Assembly: GCA_038523925.1 (NCBI GenBank)
Contig: JBCBIY010000002.1
Span: forward strand, 62,001 to 126,000
DNA from: JBCBWG01 sp038523925
GTDB lineage: Bacteria; Pseudomonadota; Alphaproteobacteria; Rhizobiales; Hyphomicrobiaceae
Length of the DNA: 64,000 nucleotides
Direction: 5' to 3'
Shown: piece after piece, positions 54,548-63,489 of the stretch
How positions within the stretch are numbered: position 1 is the first letter of the stretch
Layout: the number at the start of each line of letters is the position of its first letter
Position numbers and translations under genes: made by a program
The notes under the pieces: generated by a model
What the model was told of the DNA's origin: nothing
Database searches by the model: none
The model's input: the letters and a program-made list of their open reading frames with translations, nothing else

Positions 54548-55705
54548 CTAACGCCCGCCGTAGCCGTCGTCGTCGAGGTTGAGGAGCGGGAAGGCTGAGT
54601 GAACGCCTGGCGCTGCGGCGACGAGCGGGGCGCCGAAGTGCAGGTAGGAGCGATCAAGCTCGCCGAACGACGTGACGCCGGTGAGGCCCAACGCAGTGAC
54701 GATCTCGTTCTCGAGGATCTCGAGCATCCGGACGATGCCGTCGGCCCCTTCCGCCGCGAGCGCATAGCAGTAGAGGCGGCCAACGCCGGCAGCGGCACAG
54801 CCACTGGCGATCGCTTTCACGACGTCCGTCCCGCGGCTGACGGAGCCGTCCATCAGAACCGTCGCCCTGCCCTCGCAAACCTCGAGGATCTCCTGGACGA
54901 CATCTGCGCTCCCGCGGCCATGATCGAGTTGCCGCCCGCCGTGGTTGGAGCAGTAGATCACGTCGACACCGTGCTCGATCGCGATCCTCGCATCCTCCGG
55001 CGTGCCAATCCCTTTCAAGGCGAACGGCACTTTGATCGATGGCCGAATGCGCGCGATGTCAGACCAGTTGAATGCCATTTGCGAGGTGATCATCGTCGGA
55101 TCGGCATGACGCCACGACTTGATGAACCGCTTTGAGATGTCGCGCTCGCGGCGCGAGTAGTGCTGCGTGTCGACTGTGATGCAGAAGCCGTCGAAGCCGA
55201 GGTCCTGGCACTTGGCGATCTCGTTGTCGACGAAGTCCGCATCGCCGCGCACGTAGAGCTGATAGACCAGCGGCCCCGCGGTGGCCGCGCGCACAGCCTC
55301 CATGGTCTGCTGCGTGACCGAGGACATCATCATTGCGACACCAAACCGGCCGGCACCTTCTGCAACCGTCACCGCGCCGCCGTCAGCGAAACTCTCAAGC
55401 GACCCCACCGGCGCCAGGATCACCGGGAGCCGCACCCGCCGCCCAAACAACTCCGACGTCGCATCGACGTTTGAGACATCGCGCAAGACGCGCGGGCGCA
55501 GTGCAATGGCATCAAGGGAGGCGCGGTTTCGCGCGAGCGTCGTCTCGGTCTCGGTGCCGCCAACCAAGTAGTCCCAGATCTTCGGGCTGACGTTCATCTT
55601 TGCCGCTTTGATGAACTCGTGGAGGGTTAGGTATTCCGACGCGAGGCTCTTGTTGCTCAGCGTATCGCGTTCCCAGGTCTCAGCGGCTTGACGTTCCAGT
55701 GTCAT
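54548..55705 (-). CDS. FMN-dependent alpha-hydroxyacid oxidase/dehydrogenase
   Basis: 385 residues, TIM-barrel flavoprotein of the glycolate oxidase/lactate oxidase family. ALRPRVLRDVSNVDATSELF, LPVILAPVGSLESFADGGAV, FCITVDTQHYSRRERDISKR, and the catalytic/FMN segment VIYCSNHGGRQLDHGRGSAD (His is the base; R-Q-L-D binds substrate and FMN). It oxidises a 2-hydroxy acid to the 2-oxo acid, either with oxygen or an electron carrier. The middle membrane-binding loop of lactate dehydrogenase LldD is absent, so a soluble oxidase is likelier. Confidence 0.9.
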   Translation of the reverse strand: MTLERQAAETWERDTLSNKSLASEYLTLHEFIKAAKMNVSPKIWDYLVGGTETETTLARNRASLDAIALRPRVLRDVSNVDATSELFGRRVRLPVILAPVGSLESFADGGAVTVAEGAGRFGVAMMMSSVTQQTMEAVRAATAGPLVYQLYVRGDADFVDNEIAKCQDLGFDGFCITVDTQHYSRRERDISKRFIKSWRHADPTMITSQMAFNWSDIARIRPSIKVPFALKGIGTPEDARIAIEHGVDVIYCSNHGGRQLDHGRGSADVVQEILEVCEGRATVLMDGSVSRGTDVVKAIASGCAAAGVGRLYCYALAAEGADGIVRMLEILENEIVTALGLTGVTSFGELDRSYLHFGAPLVAAAPGVHSAFPLLNLDDDGYGGR

Positions 55706-55881
55706 CGATGGCGGTCCGGTCAGTTATCGTGTCGTGAAATACCAGCTTAGCAGACGGCGTCCGCCGGTGTCGCATCCCTGTCAGCGTGCAACCGATCCGC
55801 AGATCCAGCGTTGCAAGTCCGTTCCCCGGGGCCTATTCGTCACCGCTTGCTCTCTGGGCATCACATGCGCTGGAGGATGAC

Positions 55882-56355
55882 GTGGCGGGGAAGAAGTATC
55901 CTGGGGTACAGCGGGTCGAAACGGAAGACGATCTGCGCAATGTCGTGTTTGTGGACGACATGGCCGAGATCGAGATTCCGATCGCGGCGTTCGACACATT
56001 GCCTCTGACAAACGCCGAACGGATCGACAGCGACCGGCTCCGCCGCGTCGAAGCGTCGATCCGCGCGCACGGCTACGACAACTTCGATCGCATCGTCGCG
56101 CGCATGGGTCGGCGCGGGCGGCTATCGATCGTCAACGGCGGCCATCGCCTGACGGCGGCTCGCAACGTCGCCCGCCAGTTCTGGCCAAACCTGTTCGGCG
56201 AGAAGGTCCGTACGATCCACATGTTTGTGTTCCGTACCGCCAACAGTGAGACCATGATCGGCGTGCCGGATGGCGCACCAGAACCGCCCGTTTCACATCC
56301 GACAGACTTTGACTACGACGGCGACAAAGAGCCGAGCGACTGGAACAAGAGCTAG
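55882..56355 (+). CDS. Stand-alone ParB N-terminal-like protein
   Basis: 157 residues from the GTG at 55882, which has GGAGG 5 bases upstream; frame is open further upstream but without a good start. The segment IPIAAFDTLPLTNAERIDSD, then RLRRVEASIRAHGYDNFDRI and LSIVNGGHRLTAARNVARQF has the layout of a ParB/Srx nuclease-like domain (setting parameters, then a G-x-H-R-x-x-A-A nucleotide-binding motif). There is no DNA-binding HTH or dimer domain and no ParA nearby. ParB-like folds hydrolyse CTP or ATP. The C-terminus is acidic. Function unknown. Confidence 0.6.
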   Translation: MAGKKYPGVQRVETEDDLRNVVFVDDMAEIEIPIAAFDTLPLTNAERIDSDRLRRVEASIRAHGYDNFDRIVARMGRRGRLSIVNGGHRLTAARNVARQFWPNLFGEKVRTIHMFVFRTANSETMIGVPDGAPEPPVSHPTDFDYDGDKEPSDWNKS

Positions 56356-56389
56356 ACCGGGTCTGCTCCGGGCAGAGACGATTGGGCGT

Positions 56390-57361
56390 TCAAGCGCCGA
56401 CAAACGCTTTGCGCGCATCTTGATATTCGCCAATCAGGTTCTGAGCGCGGGCGGCCGCCGGGACGATATCGTGGACGGCGCCGATGCCCTGGCCCGAGCC
56501 CCAGATGTCTTTCCAGCTCTTCGGCTTCGATGCGTCCCCGCCAAAGTTCATCTTCGTTGCGTCCGCATCCGGCAGCGCATTCGGGTCGAGACCCTGCGCG
56601 GCAATCGATGGCTTGAGGTAATTGCCCGGCACACCGGTAAAGTAGTTCGTGTAGACGATGTCGTCTGCCGCGCCGTCGACGATGGCCTGCTTGTAGCTGT
56701 CATCGGCGCGGGCTTCGTCCGTCGCGATGAAGGCCGACCCGACATAGGCGAGGTCAGCCCCCATCGCCTCGGCGGCCAGTACACCGCGGCCTGTTGCAAT
56801 TGCGCCTGACAGCAGCAGCGGCCCATCGAACCACGCGCGGATTTCCTGGACGAGCGCGAACGGTGACAGCGCACCGGCATGCCCACCCGCACCGGCGGCA
56901 ACGGCGATCAGGCCGTCGGCCCCTTTCTCAATCGCTTTCTTGGCAAAGCGGTTGTTGATGATGTCGTGCAGCGTGATGCCGCCATACGAGTGCGCGGCCT
57001 GGTTCACCTCTTCGCGCGCACCGAGCGACGTGATCATGATCGGCACCTTCCACTTCACGCAGATCTCAAGATCGCGCTGCAGCCGCGGGTTCGTCCGGTG
57101 GACAATCTGATTGACGGCGTAAGGTGCGGCGGGGCGATCGGGGTTGGCCTGGTTGTGCCGGTCGATCGCTTCGGTGATCTGGCGTAGCCATTGATCGAGC
57201 ATCGGTGGCTCGCCATCGCCTTCGCGGGCATTGAGCGCGGGAAACGACCCGACGATCCCTGACGTGCACTGCGCGATAACGAGCGCCGGATTCGAAATGA
57301 TGAACAGCGGCGCACCGACAATTGGTGCGGCTAGCGACTGCAAGACGGGCGGCAGGGCCAT
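56390..57361 (-). CDS. Nitronate monooxygenase-family flavoprotein
   Basis: 323 residues, FMN TIM barrel. PIVGAPLFIISNPALVIAQC at the N-terminus, VPIMITSLGAREEVNQAAHS, the substrate/FMN loop GADGLIAVAAGAGGHAGALS with the catalytic His in GGHAG, and GPLLLSGAIATGRGVLAAEA followed by AMGADLAYVGSAFIATDEA. Oxidises alkyl nitronates such as propionate 3-nitronate, or acts as a related NADH:quinone reductase. The ATG at 57361 fits the family N-terminus. Divergent from the DUF1800 gene. Confidence 0.92.
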   Translation of the reverse strand: MALPPVLQSLAAPIVGAPLFIISNPALVIAQCTSGIVGSFPALNAREGDGEPPMLDQWLRQITEAIDRHNQANPDRPAAPYAVNQIVHRTNPRLQRDLEICVKWKVPIMITSLGAREEVNQAAHSYGGITLHDIINNRFAKKAIEKGADGLIAVAAGAGGHAGALSPFALVQEIRAWFDGPLLLSGAIATGRGVLAAEAMGADLAYVGSAFIATDEARADDSYKQAIVDGAADDIVYTNYFTGVPGNYLKPSIAAQGLDPNALPDADATKMNFGGDASKPKSWKDIWGSGQGIGAVHDIVPAAARAQNLIGEYQDARKAFVGA

Positions 57362-57505
57362 GGGCTCAATCCAGTCGAAAGGTGGTTTGCCGCGGGACCA
57401 TGGCGCAGCCTTCAGCCGAGGACAACGGCCGCGATCGGCGCCCGCAGAACCCACGACGGATTTCCGCCACCGCTTGCGTTTAGGGGGTCAAGTCCGGAGG
57501 CGCCC

Positions 57506-58882
57506 ATGAGCCAAGACGCACAACTCCATGCAATCCGCCGCTTCGGTCTTGGGCCAAGACCGGATGCGTTGCGCGACATCGGACGCGACCCGCGCGCCTA
57601 TGTGCTCGCGCAGCTCGACCGGCCGGATGCGGCTGAGATCCGCGATGAAGCGCTGCCGCCAACACATGAAGTCCTGCAGTTCGAGCAGCGGCGAAACCAA
57701 AAGCGGCGCGCGCTTCGAAAGTCCGATGCGCCGGATGAGGAAGAGATCAAGCGGCTTCGGCCCGGCCCGATCCGGCGGCGCGTCTATCTCGAGGAGACTG
57801 CCGCGCGCGTGCATCAGGCCGTCACGACGGCAACTCCGTTTGTCGAGCGCCTTGTCCTGTTCTGGTCAAACCACTTTGCCGTCTCGGCGCGCAAAGGCAT
57901 CGTGCGCGGTGTCGTCGGCGCGTTCGAGCGCGAGGCCATTCGCCCGCACGTCCTTGGCCGGTTTGCCGATCTGCTCCGCGCCGTCGAACAGCATCCGGCC
58001 ATGCTTATCTATCTCGACAACCGGCGGAGCATGGGCGCCAACTCGCGGGCCGGTCAGCGACGCAGGCGCGGCCACAACGAAAACCTCGCACGCGAAATCC
58101 TTGAGTTGCATACGGTGACGGAGACGGCCGGCTACACGCAGGCCGACGTCACGAACTTCGCCAAGATCATCACCGGATGGTCGATCGCGCCGCACCGGCC
58201 AGACCGCGGCCGCGAAGGCGGCACCTTCCGGTTCCTCGCGCACATGCACGAGCCCGGTGACTTCGAAGTGCTTGGCACGACTTACGATCAGCGCGGCGTG
58301 CGCGCGGGCGAAGCTGTCCTCGAAGACCTTGCGCGTCATCCAGCAACAGCAGACCACATCGCGCGGAAGCTCGCCGTCCACTTTGTGTCCGACACGCCGC
58401 CTGCCGAACTGGTCGAAAAGCTGGCTGCGACATTCCGCGAGACCGACGGTGATCTTGCAGCCGTCTCGCGAGCGCTTGTCACGCACAAGGCCGCCTGGGC
58501 CGCACCGGCTGAGAAGGTGACGCCGCCATTTCCGTATCTCGTTGGCATCATGCGCGCGCTCGACCTGCAGCCGCGCCCGCGGGAGGTCGTCCGACTGTTG
58601 CGCACGCTGGGCCAGCCGCTTTGGGCACCGCCCACGCCGAAGGGATGGCCCGATGGCGACATGGATTGGGCTGGACCAGCGGCACTGCGCGAGCGGTTGC
58701 GGATCGCAGGCCGCGCCGCCCGGCGCGCACGCGGCGCCCCGCGACAAGATCCGCGCAGCTTTGCCGACGCGCTCTTCGGCCCGCACCTGACAGATCCGAC
58801 GCGCATCGCAATCGCGCGCGCCGAGACCGTCGAGCAGGGGCTGCAGCTTCTGATCATGTCGCCTGAATTCCAGCGGAGGTAG
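57506..58882 (+). CDS. DUF1800 family protein
   Basis: 458 residues. The family pattern is clear: AIRRFGLGPRPDALRDIG at the start, VERLVLFWSNHFAVSARKG, MLIYLDNRRSMGANSR, NENLAREILELHTVTETAGYTQADVTNFAKIITGWS, and MSPEFQRR at the C-terminus. DUF1800 proteins nearly always precede a DUF1501 protein, as here (5 bases apart), and are thought to act together outside the cytoplasm. No clear signal peptide is visible on this protein although its partner has a Tat signal. Function of the pair unknown. Confidence 0.92.
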   Translation: MSQDAQLHAIRRFGLGPRPDALRDIGRDPRAYVLAQLDRPDAAEIRDEALPPTHEVLQFEQRRNQKRRALRKSDAPDEEEIKRLRPGPIRRRVYLEETAARVHQAVTTATPFVERLVLFWSNHFAVSARKGIVRGVVGAFEREAIRPHVLGRFADLLRAVEQHPAMLIYLDNRRSMGANSRAGQRRRRGHNENLAREILELHTVTETAGYTQADVTNFAKIITGWSIAPHRPDRGREGGTFRFLAHMHEPGDFEVLGTTYDQRGVRAGEAVLEDLARHPATADHIARKLAVHFVSDTPPAELVEKLAATFRETDGDLAAVSRALVTHKAAWAAPAEKVTPPFPYLVGIMRALDLQPRPREVVRLLRTLGQPLWAPPTPKGWPDGDMDWAGPAALRERLRIAGRAARRARGAPRQDPRSFADALFGPHLTDPTRIAIARAETVEQGLQLLIMSPEFQRR

Positions 58883-58887
58883 ACGCC

Positions 58888-60198
58888 ATGTCCTGCCAAG
58901 AAGATCGCCTCCTGACCCGCCGCCGTGTCCTGCAAGTGGCAGCCGGCGGCGCCGCGCTCTCATTCTGGCCGTACGTGCCAGCGGTCGCCAAGTCAGCCGG
59001 TCGCGATCCGCGCTTGCTCGTCGTCGTCCTGCGCGGCGGCCTCGATGGCCTGAGCGTTGCGGTCCCGGTCGGCGACCCGGATTACCAACGGCTCCGGCGC
59101 GAACTCGCGTTGCCGAAGTCCGGTGAGGGTGCGGGCTTCGCGCTTGACGGCACGTTCGCGCTGCACCCGAGCATGGCGTTCCTGCGCAAGCTCTATGAAC
59201 AGAAGCAGGCAACCGTTTTGCATGCCGTCGCGTCCCCCTATCGTGGGCGCTCGCACTTCGATGGCCAGGACGTGCTGGAGAGCGGCCTGGGTGGCGTCGG
59301 CGCAGTCAAGGACGGCTGGCTCAATCGCGCGCTGACGAAACTGCCGGATGCCGGCCGCGTCACGCCGCAGAAGGGCCTATCGATCGGCGCGGTCACTCCG
59401 CTCATCATGCGCGGCCCGGCCGATGTCGTGACCTGGACCCCGCCTGCCTACCGCCACATCGACATTGACCCCGCAACCGTCGAGCGGCTGCAAGATCTCT
59501 ACGCACAGACCGACCCTGAACTCGGCCAAGCGCTCGCCGACGGTGTCGAACTCGACCGGGTCGCAGGACCTGGCAGCGGCGCGGCGATGGCATCCGGGGA
59601 CCAGATGATGAGCGAGCCGTCGATGATGGGGATGCAGGACGCTGCTGCGAGACCCGCGCCCAAGAAACGCGGCGGCCGGCGCTATGCGAGCTTCATCGAC
59701 ACGGCAGCGCGCGCGGCCAAGTTCCTCTCAAGCGCCGATGGTCCAAGGGTGGGCGTCCTGAGCTACAGCGGCTGGGACACGCACTTTAATGAGGGCGTCC
59801 TAAACGGGCAGCTCGCCAACAAGCTCGGCGGGCTCGATGCCGCGATCAAGGCGCTGCACGACGGACTCGGGCCTGCCTGGGATCAGTCGGTGATCTTGTT
59901 CGTCACCGAGTTTGGCCGGACGGCCGAGACGAACGGCACGCGCGGCACGGACCACGGCACGGCGACAATGGCGTTGATGACCGGCGGTGCCGTGCGCGGC
60001 GGCCGCGTGATCGCGGACTGGCCGGGCCTCAGCGAACGGTCGCTTTATGAAGGCCGCGACCTTGCGCCAACGCTCGATCTGCGCGCCGTCACGAAGGGTC
60101 TGCTGCAAGATCACCTCGGCATCCCCGCCGGTGCCCTTGCGCGCGACATCTTTCCAGACAGCGGCGCGCTTCGCCCAATGGCCGACCTGCTCGCCTGA
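58888..60198 (+). CDS. DUF1501 family protein with Tat signal
   Basis: 436 residues. LTRRRVLQVAAGGAALSFWP (about 9-28) is a twin-arginine signal. The body belongs to DUF1501, an alkaline-phosphatase-fold relative: LLVVVLRGGLDGLSVAVPVG, LHPSMAFLRKLYEQKQATVL, SPYRGRSHFDGQDVLESG, VGVLSYSGWDTHFNEGV and VTEFGRTAETNGTRGTDHGT, the last giving likely metal ligands. A Met/Ser-rich insert (GDQMMSEPSMMGMQDA, about 233-248) may be a flexible linker. Paired with DUF1800 upstream; possibly exported and involved in cell-surface chemistry, but no activity is established. Confidence 0.92.
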   Translation: MSCQEDRLLTRRRVLQVAAGGAALSFWPYVPAVAKSAGRDPRLLVVVLRGGLDGLSVAVPVGDPDYQRLRRELALPKSGEGAGFALDGTFALHPSMAFLRKLYEQKQATVLHAVASPYRGRSHFDGQDVLESGLGGVGAVKDGWLNRALTKLPDAGRVTPQKGLSIGAVTPLIMRGPADVVTWTPPAYRHIDIDPATVERLQDLYAQTDPELGQALADGVELDRVAGPGSGAAMASGDQMMSEPSMMGMQDAAARPAPKKRGGRRYASFIDTAARAAKFLSSADGPRVGVLSYSGWDTHFNEGVLNGQLANKLGGLDAAIKALHDGLGPAWDQSVILFVTEFGRTAETNGTRGTDHGTATMALMTGGAVRGGRVIADWPGLSERSLYEGRDLAPTLDLRAVTKGLLQDHLGIPAGALARDIFPDSGALRPMADLLA

Positions 60199-60262
60199 TC
60201 TCGCTTGCGTGTGCGACGCTGCATCGTTCGCGGCAGGCCATTGTGCTGAGCCCGATTGAGCT

Positions 60263-61402
60263 TTAGAGCCGCGATGTCAGCGCCGCGACGAACCGATCGA
60301 TGTCGCGGGCATCGTTGTAGACGTGCGGCGAAACGCGGAGACGGCCAAGGCGCGCTGAGACGAACACGTTCTGCTGCGCGAGATCCTTCTCGAGCACCTG
60401 CGCCCGGTCAGGCTCGACGCTGAGGCTCAGGATATGCGGCGCGCGATGGACCCGCTGCGGCACGAGGGCATCGGGGAGCGCATTTGCCGCCCGGTCCGTG
60501 AGATCCCGTGTGTAGGCTTCGACGTGGGGTTGGCCAAGTGCCGTCACGTACTCGATCCCAACCGATGCCATCTCCATCGTCACGAAGTAGTCGCGCTGGC
60601 CCATGTCAAAGCGGCGCGCATCGGTGACGTGTGTCGTGTCCTGGAAGTACGTCGTCTCGTTCGACGTAATCCGGTGCCGGCCTGATACCGTCTGCTCAAG
60701 CGGAAGCCCGTCCTGGTGGCGTGGCGCGACGTAGAGGAATGCGCGGCCATAGGGCCCGAGCAGCCACTTGTATGTCGGGAACACCACGAAGTCGGGATCG
60801 AGCGATTGGACATCGAGCGGCAGCACGCCCGCGCCTTGTGTCGCGTCAATCGCGAGGCCTGCACCTGCCTGTTTGAGCGCCGCGGAGATGGCGCCGAGGT
60901 CGAGCGCGGCCCCATCAGCCCAATGCACCGATGAGATCGAGGCAAGTGCAACGGGATCGGCACCAGCCCGTGCGATCGCGTCCAAGACCGCCGACGTCCA
61001 GTCCCCATCGCCCGGCCGGCGGACCGTCTCGACACTGAACCCGGCATCGGCCGCCCGCGTTTGCCACTCAAGCACCGGAGAGGCGTGATCATCTTCAAGC
61101 ACCAGCACACGGCTTCCGGCCGGCACGTCGAACAGCTTGGCAGCGGCCGCGAACCCGTAAGAGACAGACGGGATCAACGCGACATCGCGGGGGGCTGCAC
61201 CAATGACGGCGGCGGCTGCGGCCCGCGCCCGCTCACAAACCACCTCCCGAAACTCCCGCCCGTAAAGCCAGGGGCGCGCCTTTCGCGTCACGCCCTCCTG
61301 CCCCGCTTCCTGGACTTTGACCGGCAGCGGACTGTAGGAGGCAGCGGTAAGGAAACTAACGTCGTCCGGCAGGTCGAACAGATGGCGCTGGCATGCGAGC
61401 AT
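60263..61402 (-). CDS. Class V aminotransferase-fold PLP enzyme
   Basis: 379 residues, fold type I. The PLP Lys is in VVFPTYKWLLGPYGRAF, the cofactor Asp in LAIDATQGAGVLPLDVQ, and PSVSYGFAAAA forms the phosphate-binding region. The overall pattern (short N-terminus FLTAASYSPLPVKVQEAG, and SISSVHWADGAALDLGAI) fits the selenocysteine lyase/isopenicillin N epimerase branch better than kynureninase or PhnW. Reaction unknown; desulfurase or epimerase-like chemistry is possible. The ATG at 61402 (MLACQRHLFDL) is preferred to the ATG at 61513. Confidence 0.85.
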   Translation of the reverse strand: MLACQRHLFDLPDDVSFLTAASYSPLPVKVQEAGQEGVTRKARPWLYGREFREVVCERARAAAAAVIGAAPRDVALIPSVSYGFAAAAKLFDVPAGSRVLVLEDDHASPVLEWQTRAADAGFSVETVRRPGDGDWTSAVLDAIARAGADPVALASISSVHWADGAALDLGAISAALKQAGAGLAIDATQGAGVLPLDVQSLDPDFVVFPTYKWLLGPYGRAFLYVAPRHQDGLPLEQTVSGRHRITSNETTYFQDTTHVTDARRFDMGQRDYFVTMEMASVGIEYVTALGQPHVEAYTRDLTDRAANALPDALVPQRVHRAPHILSLSVEPDRAQVLEKDLAQQNVFVSARLGRLRVSPHVYNDARDIDRFVAALTSRL

Positions 61403-61506
61403 GAGACCGATCCTTTTGCGGGGCGCCGCGACCGTATCGCGCGGGCCTCGAGGCAGCAATCGCGCTGGCGGTGGTCCGGCGCGCCCCGGAGAAAGGATCA
61501 ACGCTG

Positions 61507-62454
61507 ATGGCAAGGTTTGTGCGCTATGCCGGAGTGCTCGTCTGGGTCTGCATCGGCATCGGTCTGGTTTATGCCGCAGTGACGCTTGGCGACGGATCAG
61601 ACCTGACGCCGGAGCAACAGGCAGCGCGCTCCGACCTCGACCGCACGCTGCCGTACCTCTTGTTCGGCGGTGGCGCGATCGCAGCGTTTGCGTATGCCGC
61701 CTACATCTATTTCGCGCGGCAGATGTACGGCGCGCCGGGGTACGGTTCAGCCGCGGGCACGCAAGCAGTCCCGGCAGCTCCTGGTTCGGTATCAGGTTCA
61801 GCAGCCGATTTTCAGCCAGAGGCCATGCCGTCAGGTTTCGAGGCAGACTTCGACGACAAGCTCTTGAAGCTTTCCGGCTTTGGCATCGAAGTGACGGACC
61901 GAACCGACGGGGCGACCGTCAGGCCCGGCACACCAGCAGCCGCGGCTCTGGCAGCTGAGGTTTGGCGCAGCATCGAATGGTTCCGACAGGTCTTTGACAA
62001 CGCGGGTCACGATCGCGCACCGCCGGGCGACATTCTCCTGGTCGTCAACGGGGACAGCGAACGGTTTGCCGCCACGAACATCCTGACGCTTCCGGGCGAC
62101 AGTGGCTACGACGCAGGCGTCTATGCGCAGATGGCCCGCGACCTCTTCGGCTTTGCCGGGCTCGCCAGCGAGGCTGAGGCGACCGAGACGCCAGCGGGTG
62201 ATGACCGGCGGAAGCTCAATTGGCAGGTCAAGGGCCAAAGCGGTGAGGTTGAGATCGACACGGCCGGCAAGGTAACCGACATGGCGGGACCGGCTGCCAT
62301 CGCGCGGGCGATAAAAGATGTGACCGGCGGCGCGACGCGGCTTGCAGTCATCCAGGAGGATTTCAACATCCGCGTCGTCAAGCTCGGCGAAACGCGGTTG
62401 CAGGCGCTCGCAGACTTCTTTGCGGACCAAGATGTTTACTGGCTCGATGGGTAG
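61507..62454 (+). CDS. Membrane-anchored protein of unknown function
   Basis: 315 residues. Two helices (about 8-25 and 47-66) and a Gly/Pro/Ala-rich linker precede a soluble domain (about 108-315). It includes AAEVWRSIEWFRQVFDNAGH, ILLVVNGDSERFAATNILTL, LNWQVKGQSGEVEIDTAGKV and a Tyr-Trp ending. No family recognised. The ATG at 61507 follows GGAGAAAGG at 61490. Divergent from the PLP enzyme; followed in the same direction by the MoxR gene 82 bases on. Function unknown. Confidence 0.6.
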   Translation: MARFVRYAGVLVWVCIGIGLVYAAVTLGDGSDLTPEQQAARSDLDRTLPYLLFGGGAIAAFAYAAYIYFARQMYGAPGYGSAAGTQAVPAAPGSVSGSAADFQPEAMPSGFEADFDDKLLKLSGFGIEVTDRTDGATVRPGTPAAAALAAEVWRSIEWFRQVFDNAGHDRAPPGDILLVVNGDSERFAATNILTLPGDSGYDAGVYAQMARDLFGFAGLASEAEATETPAGDDRRKLNWQVKGQSGEVEIDTAGKVTDMAGPAAIARAIKDVTGGATRLAVIQEDFNIRVVKLGETRLQALADFFADQDVYWLDG

Positions 62455-62536
62455 TCGTCGCACCCGCTTTGCAGGCGCGGCAACGGCCCGTTAGGGTGCA
62501 GGTTCTTGTTCGGCGGATGTAAGGCGAGCCTGCCCC

Positions 62537-63472
62537 GTGACTTCCCTTCCCTCAGATGTGAACGCCACGCGCGAGCTGCTCGCCAAGGGCGGCTACCTTG
62601 CCGACGATGCAATCGCAACGAGCGTTTATCTCGCTCTGAAACTTGGCCGCCCGCTGCTGCTTGAAGGCGAAGCCGGTGTCGGCAAGACCGAGATCGCGCG
62701 CGTGATGGCCGAGACGCTCGGTCGCGAACTCGTCCGGCTGCAATGCTATGAAGGCCTCGACCTCGCAACGGCCGCCTATGACTGGAACTACACCCGGCAG
62801 CTTTTGCATATGCGCGCCGCAGAAGCGTCCGGCGAAGCGCGCGATGCGAAGTCCCTTGAGGCGGATGTCTTCAGTCAGGAGTATCTGCTCGCGCGGCCGC
62901 TGCTTCGTGCGCTCGAGCTTGCCCGCGCCGGCACGCCGCCGGTTCTGCTGATCGATGAACTGGACCGCGCTGACGAACCGTTCGAAGCGTTTCTGCTCGA
63001 GCTGTTGGCCGACTTCCAGATTACGATCCCTGAACTCGGCACTGTCCGCGCAGAGCAGCCGCCGATCACAATCCTGACCTCGAACCGGACGCGCGAAGTG
63101 CACGATGCCGTGCGCCGGCGCTGCTTCTATCTCTGGGTCGACTACCCGTCGGCGGAGCGCGAGCTTGCGATCCTGCGCCTGCGCGTCCCCGAAGCCTCCG
63201 ACGCGCTGTCAGAACAGATCGTGGACTTCGTGCAAGGCATCCGCGAGATGGACCTTTATAAAAACCCGGGCATCGCAGAGACCATCAACTGGGCGCAGGC
63301 GCTCACTGCGCTCAATGCCGTAACCCTGAACCCGGAAGCCGTCGATTCAACGCTCGGCACGCTGCTCAAGTATCAGGACGACATCTCAAAGCTGCAGGGG
63401 TCAGAAGCCGCGCGCATCTTGCAGAACCTAAAGACCGACGCGCAGCAGGCCGCGTCGGACGCGTCGGCCTGA
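62537..63472 (+). CDS. MoxR-family AAA+ ATPase
   Basis: 311 residues. Walker A LLLEGEAGVGKTEIARVMAE (about 41-60), Walker B PPVLLIDELDRADEPFEAFL, sensor 1 TILTSNRTREVHDAVRRRCF and the Arg fingers, with the MoxR-typical EGLDLATAAYDWNY. MoxR ATPases act with VWA-domain partners as chaperones that insert metal cofactors or remodel complexes; in CoxD/CoxE pairs they mature molybdenum CO dehydrogenase. The next gene encodes such a VWA protein. GTG start at 62537. No cox or xdh genes in the window, so the client is unknown. Confidence 0.93.
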   Translation: MTSLPSDVNATRELLAKGGYLADDAIATSVYLALKLGRPLLLEGEAGVGKTEIARVMAETLGRELVRLQCYEGLDLATAAYDWNYTRQLLHMRAAEASGEARDAKSLEADVFSQEYLLARPLLRALELARAGTPPVLLIDELDRADEPFEAFLLELLADFQITIPELGTVRAEQPPITILTSNRTREVHDAVRRRCFYLWVDYPSAERELAILRLRVPEASDALSEQIVDFVQGIREMDLYKNPGIAETINWAQALTALNAVTLNPEAVDSTLGTLLKYQDDISKLQGSEAARILQNLKTDAQQAASDASA

Positions 63473-63489
63473 GGCGCTCGCCCAACCGC

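Noticed and set aside
60263..61402. PhnW (2-aminoethylphosphonate transaminase) as partner of phnX
   Set aside because: The sequence is class V fold but the motifs fit the selenocysteine lyase/epimerase branch, and it is 23 kb from phnX.
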